A DNA stretch of 7,848 nucleotides, from positions 1-7,848 of the forward strand of contig CATAQZ010000053.1 of assembly GCA_949487015.1 (NCBI GenBank), given 5' to 3'. The notes under the pieces are model-generated. The model saw nothing but the letters and a program-made list of their open reading frames with translations, was not told where the DNA came from and searched no databases. The translations under genes and the position numbers were made by a program. Source of the DNA: Flavobacteriales bacterium UBA4585. GTDB taxonomy: Bacteria > Bacteroidota > Bacteroidia > Flavobacteriales > Schleiferiaceae. Positions 1-6,919 of the stretch are shown piece after piece; position 1 is the first letter of the stretch; each line of letters begins with the position of its first letter.

Positions 1-837
1 ACAAGCGAACAAAATGCGCAGGAATTGGCCCGTGATGAATTTGATGGATTCGTAAGAAATCTGCGTGCAAAAGGTGTTCGAGTTGAAGTTTTAGATGATA
101 CGTTGGTGCCTCACACGCCGGACAGTATTTTTCCAAACAATTGGATTAGTATGCACGACGATGGCCGCATCGTTTTGTATCCAATGAAGGCTGAAAACAG
201 GCGACTAGAGCGCCGGTCTGATATCTTTGAAGAGCTCGAGCGTCGCGGTTATGAGGTCGGTACGACCATAGATTATACCGCTTCAGAGTACGAAGAACGC
301 TACCTCGAAGGCACAGGTTCTATGGTGCTCGATCACGATTCGAAAATTGCCTACCTCGCTCGATCGCAGCGGGCTGATGAAGGATTGTTTCGGGCGTTTT
401 GTGCGGAATTTAAGTACACGCCGGTAGTATTTACAGCCTATCAAGAGACGCCTGAAGGACCGGGTCAGATTTACCACACCAATGTTATGATGTGCGTAAC
501 GGATGCCTATGTGCTGGTTTGTTTGGATACCATATACGATTCCAATGAACGCGCTGCTGTAGCGGATGCCATTCTTAAGAGTGGTAAACAGATTTTGGAG
601 ATCAGCGTGGCACAAAAGAGTAATTTTGCCGGTAACATGTTGCTCGTGAAGGGGACCGCTGACCAATTAATTTTAGTAATGAGTTCAAGTGCCTACCGCG
701 CACTTACTTCAGAGCAGATTGATTTTATATCCCAGTACCACACCATCCTTCACAGTGATTTGCATACTATAGAAACCCTCGGTGGAGGTAGTGCACGTTG
801 CATGTTGGCCGAAATATATTTGACAAAAACGGCATAA
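1..837 (+). CDS. ctlX: CtlX-like citrulline/arginine hydrolase (guanidino-group modifying family), 5' partial
   Basis: The reading frame is open from base 1, so the true start lies upstream; the TTG at 25 is not a convincing start. The 278 visible codons carry signatures of the CtlX/amidinotransferase branch of the guanidino-group modifying superfamily: FPNNW at codons 44-48, a following LYPMKAENRRLERR stretch, LEGTGSMV near codon 102, a YHTN motif with the likely catalytic His at codon 159, and GGGSARCM near the C-terminus with the likely nucleophilic Cys at codon 267. Family members are about 300-315 residues, so roughly 25-40 N-terminal residues are missing. Characterised CtlX hydrolyses the ureido group of citrulline to give ornithine; a soluble cytoplasmic enzyme is expected, with no membrane segment visible. 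Related family members act on arginine or dimethylarginine, so the substrate is inferred. The TAA stop directly abuts the argS ATG, suggesting co-transcription and translational coupling. Confidence 0.85.
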   Translation, partial: TSEQNAQELARDEFDGFVRNLRAKGVRVEVLDDTLVPHTPDSIFPNNWISMHDDGRIVLYPMKAENRRLERRSDIFEELERRGYEVGTTIDYTASEYEERYLEGTGSMVLDHDSKIAYLARSQRADEGLFRAFCAEFKYTPVVFTAYQETPEGPGQIYHTNVMMCVTDAYVLVCLDTIYDSNERAAVADAILKSGKQILEISVAQKSNFAGNMLLVKGTADQLILVMSSSAYRALTSEQIDFISQYHTILHSDLHTIETLGGGSARCMLAEIYLTKTA

Positions 838-2592
838 ATGAGTTTAGAACAAAACATTAGTACAGCCCTTAATGCGCTCTATGCCGTTCAGGTACAGCCC
901 GAGCTTCAAGAAACCCGTAAAGAATTTGATGGAGACCTAACACTGGTGGTTTTCCCGTTCGTTCGTGCCGCTAAAAAGAAACCTGAAGAAGTTGCGGAAG
1001 AAATAGGGGCAAAGCTTCTAGACATGCAAGCAATAGCCGGCTTCAACGTAGTTAAAGGTTTCTTGAACCTGAGTTTAGACCGCGGTGTATATGTGGACCA
1101 ATTCAAAACTTTTTCTACTGACCCAAACTTTGGTCTTCCAGCACCCGGGTCGAAAGGTGCATACATTGTAGAATACAGTTCACCCAATACAAATAAACCG
1201 CTGCACCTGGGGCACATCCGGAACAATCTTTTAGGCTATTCGGTTGCTGAGATTTTAAAAGCAAATGGTGTTGCCGTTACTAAGGTTCAGATCATCAATG
1301 ACCGTGGCATACATATTTGTAAGTCCATGTTGGCCTGGCAAGAATATGGAAATGGCGAAACTCCGGATTCCTCAGAATTAAAAGGGGACCATTTGGTGGG
1401 TAAGTACTATGTTAAATTTGACCAGGTTTACAAAGAAGAAATCAAAGCGTTAATTGCCGAGGGCAAAACCGAGGAGGAAGCTAAAAAACAAGCGCCTTCA
1501 CTTTTGAAAGCACAACAGATGCTTTTGAAATGGGAGGAAGGAGATGCCGGTGTAGTGGCACTTTGGAAAACCATGAATGATTGGGTGTATAACGGTTTCA
1601 ATACTACCTACGCCAAATTGGGAGTAAACTTTGATAAGAATTATTACGAAAGCCAAACCTATGTTCTTGGTAAGGACGATGTCACCAAAGGACTCGAATC
1701 TGGCGTTTTTTATAAGAAGGAAGATGGCTCCGTTTGGATTGATCTTGAGAGTGATGGTTTAGATCACAAATTGGTCCTTCGAAGCGATGGAACTAGCGTT
1801 TACATGACCCAGGACATCGGTACGGCCATTCAACGTTTCAAAGATTTTGAGGCAAAGGGAATGACTTATGTGGTGGGCAATGAGCAGGACTACCATTTTA
1901 AAGTACTCTTTTTGATACTGTCGAAATTGGGTTATGCATGGGCAGAGCAACTTCATCATTTAAGCTATGGAATGGTTGATCTTCCTTCTGGTAAAATGAA
2001 AAGTAGAGAAGGTACCGTAGTGGATGCCGATGATTTGATCGATGGAATGGTGGCAGATGCTGAAGCTATTTCGAAAGAACTCGGCAAATTGGACGGACTC
2101 GAAGAGGCAGAACAACAAGAACTCTTTACAGCACTGGGCTTGGGTGCACTGAAATACTTTATCTTAAAAGTGGATCCTAAAAAGCGCATGTTGTTCAATC
2201 CAGCCGAAAGTATAGATTTTAATGGGCATACCGGTCCATTTATTCAATATGCATATGCGCGTATTCAAAGCCTTCAGCGCAAGGCTCCACAAGGAGCCGG
2301 TGTAGATTGGACTGCGTTAACGCTGAATGAAGATGAAACGGTAGTTATCAAAGCATTATTGCAATTCCCAGAAGTAATGGACCAAGCGGCGAGAAACTTT
2401 TCTCCGGCTGTCTTGGCAAATTACACTTATGAATTGGTGAAGAAATACAATGGATTTTATCAAAACAACAGCATTTTGAAGGCAGAAACCGAACAAAGCA
2501 TTGCCTTTCGTTTGTTGTTGAGTAAGAAAGTAGGCGAAGTAATCAAGGCTTCGATGAATTGCTTGGGTATCCAAGTGCCAAATAGAATGTAA
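838..2592 (+). CDS. argS: Arginine--tRNA ligase (class I aminoacyl-tRNA synthetase)
   Basis: Charges tRNA-Arg with arginine using ATP in the cytoplasm (EC 6.1.1.19). The 584-residue protein has the full ArgS layout: an N-terminal tRNA D-loop-recognising domain (about residues 1-100), the Rossmann catalytic core with the HIGH-type motif HLGH at 123-126 inside SSPNTNKPLHLGH, the KMSKS-type motif KMKS at 386-389 followed by REG, and a C-terminal DALR anticodon-binding domain (about 460-584) beginning GPFIQYAYAR and ending LGIQVPNRM, a typical ArgS terminus. Length is normal for the family (about 550-600). The KMSKS loop reads K-M-K-S-R, so the usual second lysine is absent; Lys120, just before HLGH, matches the compensating lysine known in other non-canonical ArgRS enzymes. 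The ATG start follows the upstream TAA with no gap and has no Shine-Dalgarno sequence, as is common in Bacteroidota. The TAA stop is one base before the pepD ATG. Confidence 0.98.
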   Translation: MSLEQNISTALNALYAVQVQPELQETRKEFDGDLTLVVFPFVRAAKKKPEEVAEEIGAKLLDMQAIAGFNVVKGFLNLSLDRGVYVDQFKTFSTDPNFGLPAPGSKGAYIVEYSSPNTNKPLHLGHIRNNLLGYSVAEILKANGVAVTKVQIINDRGIHICKSMLAWQEYGNGETPDSSELKGDHLVGKYYVKFDQVYKEEIKALIAEGKTEEEAKKQAPSLLKAQQMLLKWEEGDAGVVALWKTMNDWVYNGFNTTYAKLGVNFDKNYYESQTYVLGKDDVTKGLESGVFYKKEDGSVWIDLESDGLDHKLVLRSDGTSVYMTQDIGTAIQRFKDFEAKGMTYVVGNEQDYHFKVLFLILSKLGYAWAEQLHHLSYGMVDLPSGKMKSREGTVVDADDLIDGMVADAEAISKELGKLDGLEEAEQQELFTALGLGALKYFILKVDPKKRMLFNPAESIDFNGHTGPFIQYAYARIQSLQRKAPQGAGVDWTALTLNEDETVVIKALLQFPEVMDQAARNFSPAVLANYTYELVKKYNGFYQNNSILKAETEQSIAFRLLLSKKVGEVIKASMNCLGIQVPNRM

Positions 2593-2593
2593 G

Positions 2594-4045
2594 ATGAGTA
2601 AAGAAGTAAGAGCCTTAGCACCAAACGCCGTTTGGAATCACTTTGCAGATTTAAATGCAGTACCCCGACCGTCGAAAAAAGAAGAGCGTGTTATTCAATT
2701 CATGGTGGATTTCGGGCACAGTTTGAACCTACCTACTGAAGTGGATCACATCGGTAACGTTTTTATTCGGAAACCGGCCTCTCCTGGTATGGAAAATAGG
2801 ACAGCGGTGGTCTTACAGGCGCACCTCGACATGGTTCACCAAAAGAATAACGACACCACTTTTGACTTTGATGCAGAAGGTATTAAGATGTTAGTCGATG
2901 GAGATTGGGTAAAGGCACAAGGCACCACACTTGGAGCAGATAACGGGATGGGTGTAGCCTTCATCATGGCGGTTTTGTCGTCGGATACCATAGCGCATCC
3001 AGCTATTGATGCTCTTTTTACGATCGATGAGGAAACTGGAATGACCGGTGCATTAGAGCTCAAGGGCGGAATGCTAAACGGCAAGATTCTTTTGAATATC
3101 GATACAGAAGATGACGATGAACTGACCATTGGATGTGCAGGAGGTATAGATGTTACTGCGACGCGTTCTTTTGAGATGGTGCCTACAGAAAATACGGCTT
3201 CAGCGTACGAAATTACCATTAAGGGACTGAATGGAGGCCACAGTGGTATGGATATACATAAGGGCTTAGGTAATGCGAATAAGCTCATGAATCGTTTGCT
3301 CGATCGTTTGGGAAGTGGGGTCCAATTGGTCGCTTTGGATGGCGGGAGTCTACGAAATGCTATTCCAAGAGAGAGTGTTGCTCACGTCTTATGGCACGGG
3401 TCTGAAGAGGCGTTTGAAGCAGTGATTACTGAGGTTGGTGAAGAGTTCGTAGGCGAACACGCCACCACCGACGCCGATATCGAAATTAGTTGCGAATCTA
3501 TAAACCGACCCGAGAAGGCTCTTTCTTTAGCAGCAAGCCAGTCCATCATAAGTGCAATATATGCTTGTCCAAACGGGATTTATCGCATGTCTCCAGACAT
3601 TGCAGGCTTAGTTCAAACCTCGAATAACCTTGCTCGAGTAGCTTTGAAGGACGGTGATTTTACTGTAATGTGTCTTACGCGCAGTGCAGTTGAGACTGAG
3701 AAGATGGATTTAGCACGTGGAATACAGCGGATCTTTGAAACTGCAGGATGTGCCGTTGATTTGAGCGGCGATTATCCGGGTTGGGCACCTAATCCTAAAA
3801 GCAACATTTTAACCACCATGAGCGGGTTGTACCGTGATCTTTTCAATGCCGAACCGAAAATTCAAGCGTGCCATGCAGGCTTAGAATGTGGAATCTTAGG
3901 AACCAATTATCCGGAAATGGAATTGATTTCTTTCGGCCCAAATATTCGTGGTGCGCATTCGCCTGATGAAAAATGTCAAATCAGTTCTGTACAGAAGAGT
4001 TGGCGCTTCTTTTTAGCGACTTTAGAAAATATACCAAACGTTTAA
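2594..4045 (+). CDS. pepD: Cytosol non-specific dipeptidase (aminoacyl-histidine dipeptidase, peptidase family M20)
   Basis: A zinc aminopeptidase that splits dipeptides, including Xaa-His, to free amino acids in the cytoplasm (EC 3.4.13.18). All expected M20 metal-site residues are present, in the order and spacing of E. coli/Vibrio PepD: His77 in QAHLDMVH, catalytic Asp79, bridging Asp116 in GTTLGADNGMG, catalytic Glu146 and ligand Glu147 in IDEETGMTGA, Asp170 in LNIDTEDDDE, and His455 in GPNIRGAHSPDE. The lid/dimer domain lies between about residues 185 and 400 and includes GGHSGMDIHKG. HAGLECGILG near residue 430 is also typical. At 483 residues it matches the family (about 480-500) and appears intact. 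The ATG at 2594 is one base after the argS stop with no Shine-Dalgarno sequence. Another four bases separate its TAA from ffh. There is no signal peptide. Its place in the cluster suggests peptide recycling during growth; this is inference. Confidence 0.97.
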   Translation: MSKEVRALAPNAVWNHFADLNAVPRPSKKEERVIQFMVDFGHSLNLPTEVDHIGNVFIRKPASPGMENRTAVVLQAHLDMVHQKNNDTTFDFDAEGIKMLVDGDWVKAQGTTLGADNGMGVAFIMAVLSSDTIAHPAIDALFTIDEETGMTGALELKGGMLNGKILLNIDTEDDDELTIGCAGGIDVTATRSFEMVPTENTASAYEITIKGLNGGHSGMDIHKGLGNANKLMNRLLDRLGSGVQLVALDGGSLRNAIPRESVAHVLWHGSEEAFEAVITEVGEEFVGEHATTDADIEISCESINRPEKALSLAASQSIISAIYACPNGIYRMSPDIAGLVQTSNNLARVALKDGDFTVMCLTRSAVETEKMDLARGIQRIFETAGCAVDLSGDYPGWAPNPKSNILTTMSGLYRDLFNAEPKIQACHAGLECGILGTNYPEMELISFGPNIRGAHSPDEKCQISSVQKSWRFFLATLENIPNV

Positions 4046-4049
4046 GCCC

Positions 4050-5381
4050 ATGTTTGAAAGTTTAAGTGACCGTTTAGAAGGTGCCTTTGACATACTCAAA
4101 GGGAATCATAAAATAACTGAATTAAACATCGCGGATAGCGTAAAGCAGATTCGTCGCGCGCTCGTTGAGGCTGATGTCAGTTTTAAAATTGCCAAGGACT
4201 TTACCAATTCCGTCAAGGCAAAAGCCATAGGACAAGGCGTTATCACTGCAGTTAAGCCAGGTCAAGCTATGGTGAAGATCGTTCGCGATGAGATGGCTGA
4301 ACTGATGGGTGGACAGGCAGAAAGTTTGGACCTCACGTCAACGCCATCTATCATACTTATGGCGGGTCTTCAGGGTTCTGGAAAAACTACGCATAGTGCG
4401 AAATTGGCCAATTATTTACTGCGTAAGAAATCACGCAAGCCTTTATTGGTAGCCTGTGATGTCTATAGACCAGCCGCAATCAATCAATTGCAGGTATTGG
4501 GTGAACAGCTTGGTATTGAAGTTTATGCTGAAGTAGGAAATCAAGATCCTGTGACCATTGCCGAGAATGCAGTGAAGCACGCGAAAAGCAAAGGTTTCAA
4601 CACGGTCATTGTGGATACGGCGGGTCGTTTGGCTGTGGATGCCGCGATGATGGACGAAATAGGTCGTATACACAAAGCTGTAGCTCCTCAAGAAACGCTG
4701 TTTGTAGTGGATGCGATGACGGGTCAAGATGCTGTAAATACGGCGAAAGCATTTAACGATGTTTTAGATTTTGAAGGTGTTATTCTAACCAAACTCGACG
4801 GTGATACTAGAGGTGGTGCAGCATTGACTATTAAATCTGTTGTCAATAAACCCATTAAGTTTATTGGTACGGGTGAGAAAATGGAAGCATTAGACGTCTT
4901 CCATCCTGACCGTATGGCAGACCGCATCTTAGGCATGGGGGATGTGGTGAGTCTTGTTGAAAAAGCACAGGAACAATTTGATGAAGAGAGTGCTCGGAAA
5001 ATGAGCAAGAAAATCTCTCAGGATGCCTTCGGTTTCGATGATTTTATGGAGCAAATCCAGCAGATCAAGAAGATGGGGAACATGAAGGATTTAATGGGGA
5101 TGATTCCAGGTATGGGCAAGGCTTTAAAAGATGTAGATATCGATGATGATGCCTTCAAGCATATTGAAGCAATGATTAATTCTATGACGCCTACCGAACG
5201 ACAGCAGCCGGATACCATTAATGGATCGCGTAGGAAACGTATCGCATCGGGTTCTGGACGCACTGTACAGGATGTAAATAACCTTTTAAAGCAGTTTACA
5301 GACATGCGCAAAGTCATGAAAATGATGCAAAGTGGTGGCGGTAAACGCGGAATGATGAACATGATGCGCGGTATGCGCTAA
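4050..5381 (+). CDS. ffh: Signal recognition particle protein Ffh (SRP54 GTPase)
   Basis: The protein part of the bacterial signal recognition particle. With 4.5S RNA it binds hydrophobic signal sequences on ribosomes and delivers them to FtsY at the membrane. The three SRP54 domains are visible. The N domain is a helical bundle, about residues 1-95. The G domain, about 96-295, has the P-loop GLQGSGKTT at 106-114, DVYRPAA at 137-143, DTAGR at 189-193, TKLDGDTRGG at 247-256 and GTGEKMEALDVF. The Met-rich M domain, about 300-443, has the RNA-binding helix-turn-helix around NGSRRKRIASGSG at 391-403. The protein ends in a Met/Gly/Arg-rich tail (GGGKRGMMNMMRGMR). Its 443 residues agree with the family. 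The ATG at 4050 gives the standard MFESLSDRL N-terminus and so fixes the start. No 4.5S RNA gene is seen nearby. Ten bases separate its TAA from folD. Confidence 0.98.
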   Translation: MFESLSDRLEGAFDILKGNHKITELNIADSVKQIRRALVEADVSFKIAKDFTNSVKAKAIGQGVITAVKPGQAMVKIVRDEMAELMGGQAESLDLTSTPSIILMAGLQGSGKTTHSAKLANYLLRKKSRKPLLVACDVYRPAAINQLQVLGEQLGIEVYAEVGNQDPVTIAENAVKHAKSKGFNTVIVDTAGRLAVDAAMMDEIGRIHKAVAPQETLFVVDAMTGQDAVNTAKAFNDVLDFEGVILTKLDGDTRGGAALTIKSVVNKPIKFIGTGEKMEALDVFHPDRMADRILGMGDVVSLVEKAQEQFDEESARKMSKKISQDAFGFDDFMEQIQQIKKMGNMKDLMGMIPGMGKALKDVDIDDDAFKHIEAMINSMTPTERQQPDTINGSRRKRIASGSGRTVQDVNNLLKQFTDMRKVMKMMQSGGGKRGMMNMMRGMR

Positions 5382-5391
5382 AAAGTATGCT

Positions 5392-6267
5392 ATGGTAGTT
5401 TTAGACGGAAAAGTAACCTCAGCCAAAATCAGACAAGAATTGGCTCTAAAGGTCAAAGAGTTAAAGGCACAAGGCAAAAAAATCCCTCATCTCGCTGCAA
5501 TTTTAGTAGGAGAGGACGGAGCTTCACGAACCTATGTAAATGCTAAAGTACGTGATTGTGAAGAGGTTGGATTCGGTTCAACGTTGATTAAGCTTCCTTC
5601 AGAAACTACTGAGGCTGAGCTTTTGAAGGCCATTGGAAAACTCAATAATGACGAGGATATTGACGGCTATATTGTACAATTGCCATTGCCTAAGCATATT
5701 GATGAAACCAAGGTTTTATTAGCTGTTGATCCGAAGAAAGATGTAGACGGATTTCATCCACAAAATGTCGGCAAGATGACTTTGAATCTTCCCACTTACA
5801 TTCCAGCCACGCCGCAAGGGATCGTTGAATTGTTGCGTCGATATGAAGTTCCTACTGAAGGGAAAAATTGTGTCGTAATAGGCCGCTCACATATCGTAGG
5901 TTCGCCGATGTCCATTTTGCTGAGTCAGCATAATTATCCTGGAAATTGTACGGTGACGCTTTGCCATAGTCGTACGCGTAACCTTGAAGAAATTTGTCGA
6001 AATGCAGATATTGTCGTTGCAGCCTTAGGGCGTCCGGGATTTGTAACCGCCGATATGGTTAAAGAGGGCGCATGTGTTATTGATGTGGGCATCACCCGAG
6101 TAGACGATAGCACCAAGAAAAGCGGCTTTAGGTTGCTTGGTGATGTGGACTATGACGCGGTGGCGCCTAAATGCAGTTTCATTACACCTGTGCCAGGAGG
6201 TGTGGGGCCAATGACTCGTGCTGCTTTGATGATGAATACGATGAAGGTAACGGAGTTAGGAGACTAA
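5392..6267 (+). CDS. folD: Bifunctional methylenetetrahydrofolate dehydrogenase / methenyltetrahydrofolate cyclohydrolase
   Basis: Interconverts 5,10-methylene-, 5,10-methenyl- and 10-formyl-tetrahydrofolate with NADP(H) (EC 1.5.1.5 and 3.5.4.9), feeding purine synthesis and formylation of initiator Met-tRNA. The 291-residue protein has the full family pattern: substrate-site Tyr48 and catalytic Lys52 in GASRTYVNAKVRDC, Gln96 in YIVQLPLP, Asp119 in DPKKDVDGFHPQN, the PATPQG segment at 138-143, the dinucleotide-binding GRSHIVGSPMS at 164-174 and the closing PVPGGVGPMT at 267-276. Length is normal (280-295). The ATG at 5392 gives the short N-terminus MVVLDGK expected for FolD. An earlier ATG at 5387 is out of frame and stops after three codons. 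There is no Shine-Dalgarno sequence. It sits between ffh and queE, and its TAA is followed directly by the queE GTG, so translational coupling with queE is likely. Confidence 0.97.
   Translation: MVVLDGKVTSAKIRQELALKVKELKAQGKKIPHLAAILVGEDGASRTYVNAKVRDCEEVGFGSTLIKLPSETTEAELLKAIGKLNNDEDIDGYIVQLPLPKHIDETKVLLAVDPKKDVDGFHPQNVGKMTLNLPTYIPATPQGIVELLRRYEVPTEGKNCVVIGRSHIVGSPMSILLSQHNYPGNCTVTLCHSRTRNLEEICRNADIVVAALGRPGFVTADMVKEGACVIDVGITRVDDSTKKSGFRLLGDVDYDAVAPKCSFITPVPGGVGPMTRAALMMNTMKVTELGD
6258..6262 (+). promoter_or_regulatory. Shine-Dalgarno-like AGGAG before the queE GTG start
   Basis: AGGAG ends five bases before the GTG at 6268, a workable ribosome-binding spacing. It lies inside the last codons of folD (Glu-Leu-Gly-Asp), so part of the match may simply reflect coding sequence. 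The other five junctions in this gene row show no comparable purine-rich core, so this one supports the GTG as the real queE start. Confidence 0.45.
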
Positions 6268-6915
6268 GTGAAAGATATTCAAACGTCATCGAGTTACCAG
6301 CAATCCGACATAAGAGACGGGTTAGTCGTTCCATTAATGGAAGAGTTTTATACCATACAAGGAGAAGGATTTCATACCGGAAAGGCTGCTTATTTTATAC
6401 GAATCGGTGGCTGTGATGTAGGTTGCCATTGGTGCGATGTTAAGGAAAGTTGGAACCCCGATAGTCATCCGCCAACGCCTATTGCGGCTATTGTAGCAAA
6501 TGCAAAGAAATACAGTTCAACCGTAGTGGTCACAGGAGGTGAACCATTAACTTGGAATATGGAGCCGTTAGTTTCCTCCTTGAAAGCGGAAGGTATGCAG
6601 GTATTTGTAGAAACTTCCGGTGCCTACAGGCTGACGGGAGATTGGGACTGGATCTGTTTAAGTCCTAAGAAGACCGCTCAACCGAAGGAGTCGTACTACG
6701 ATGCTGCTCATGAATTGAAGGTCATTATCTACAATCAAAACGACTTTAAATGGGCAGAGGAGCATGCCGCTAAAATGCACGTCGGTTGCCAATTGTTTTT
6801 ACAACCTGAATGGAGTAAGCGCGAAGAAATGATGCCATTTATTGTAGATTATGTGATGACTAATCCAAAATGGAAGGTGAGCTTACAGACACATAAATAC
6901 ATGCATATTCCTTGA
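6268..6915 (+). CDS. queE: 7-carboxy-7-deazaguanine synthase (radical SAM, queuosine/preQ0 pathway)
   Basis: A radical S-adenosylmethionine enzyme that contracts the ring of 6-carboxy-tetrahydropterin to 7-carboxy-7-deazaguanine (EC 4.3.99.3), a step toward preQ0 and queuosine at position 34 of GUN-anticodon tRNAs. The 215-residue protein shows MEEFYTIQGEG (24-34), the [4Fe-4S] cluster motif GGCDVGCHWCD with Cys49, Cys53 and Cys56 in the standard CX3CX2C spacing, VTGGEPL at 88-94 for SAM binding, LSPK at 131-134, LQPEW at 178-182 and the ending QTHKYMHIP. The GTG at 6268 is chosen because it abuts the folD stop, has AGGAG upstream and gives about 23 residues before MEEFYT, like related Bacteroidota proteins. 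The ATG at 6337 is an alternative start that would retain all motifs. The other queuosine genes (queC, queD, queF) are not in the window. Its TGA ends four bases before sua5. Confidence 0.95.
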   Translation: MKDIQTSSSYQQSDIRDGLVVPLMEEFYTIQGEGFHTGKAAYFIRIGGCDVGCHWCDVKESWNPDSHPPTPIAAIVANAKKYSSTVVVTGGEPLTWNMEPLVSSLKAEGMQVFVETSGAYRLTGDWDWICLSPKKTAQPKESYYDAAHELKVIIYNQNDFKWAEEHAAKMHVGCQLFLQPEWSKREEMMPFIVDYVMTNPKWKVSLQTHKYMHIP

Positions 6916-6919
6916 TGCT

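Noticed and set aside
25..27. TTG as the start of the first gene
   Set aside because: The frame is open back to base 1 and the family needs roughly 25-40 more N-terminal residues, so the true start is outside the window.
283..666. Minus-strand open frame of 127 codons opposite the ctlX-like gene
   Set aside because: It lies wholly antisense to a gene with clear catalytic motifs and its translation shows no recognisable family.
2836..3288. Minus-strand open frame of 150 codons, serine-rich
   Set aside because: It is antisense to the metal-site region of pepD; the serine richness comes from reverse reading of that coding sequence.
5018..5362. Minus-strand open frame with many Ile, Met and Pro codons
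   Set aside because: It is a shadow of the Met-rich M domain of ffh, where CAT/ATG-rich codons suppress stops on the other strand.
6171..6416. Plus-strand frame of 81 codons spanning the folD-queE junction
   Set aside because: It overlaps the conserved ends of both genes in another frame, is rich in Arg and Tyr, and has no recognisable motif.
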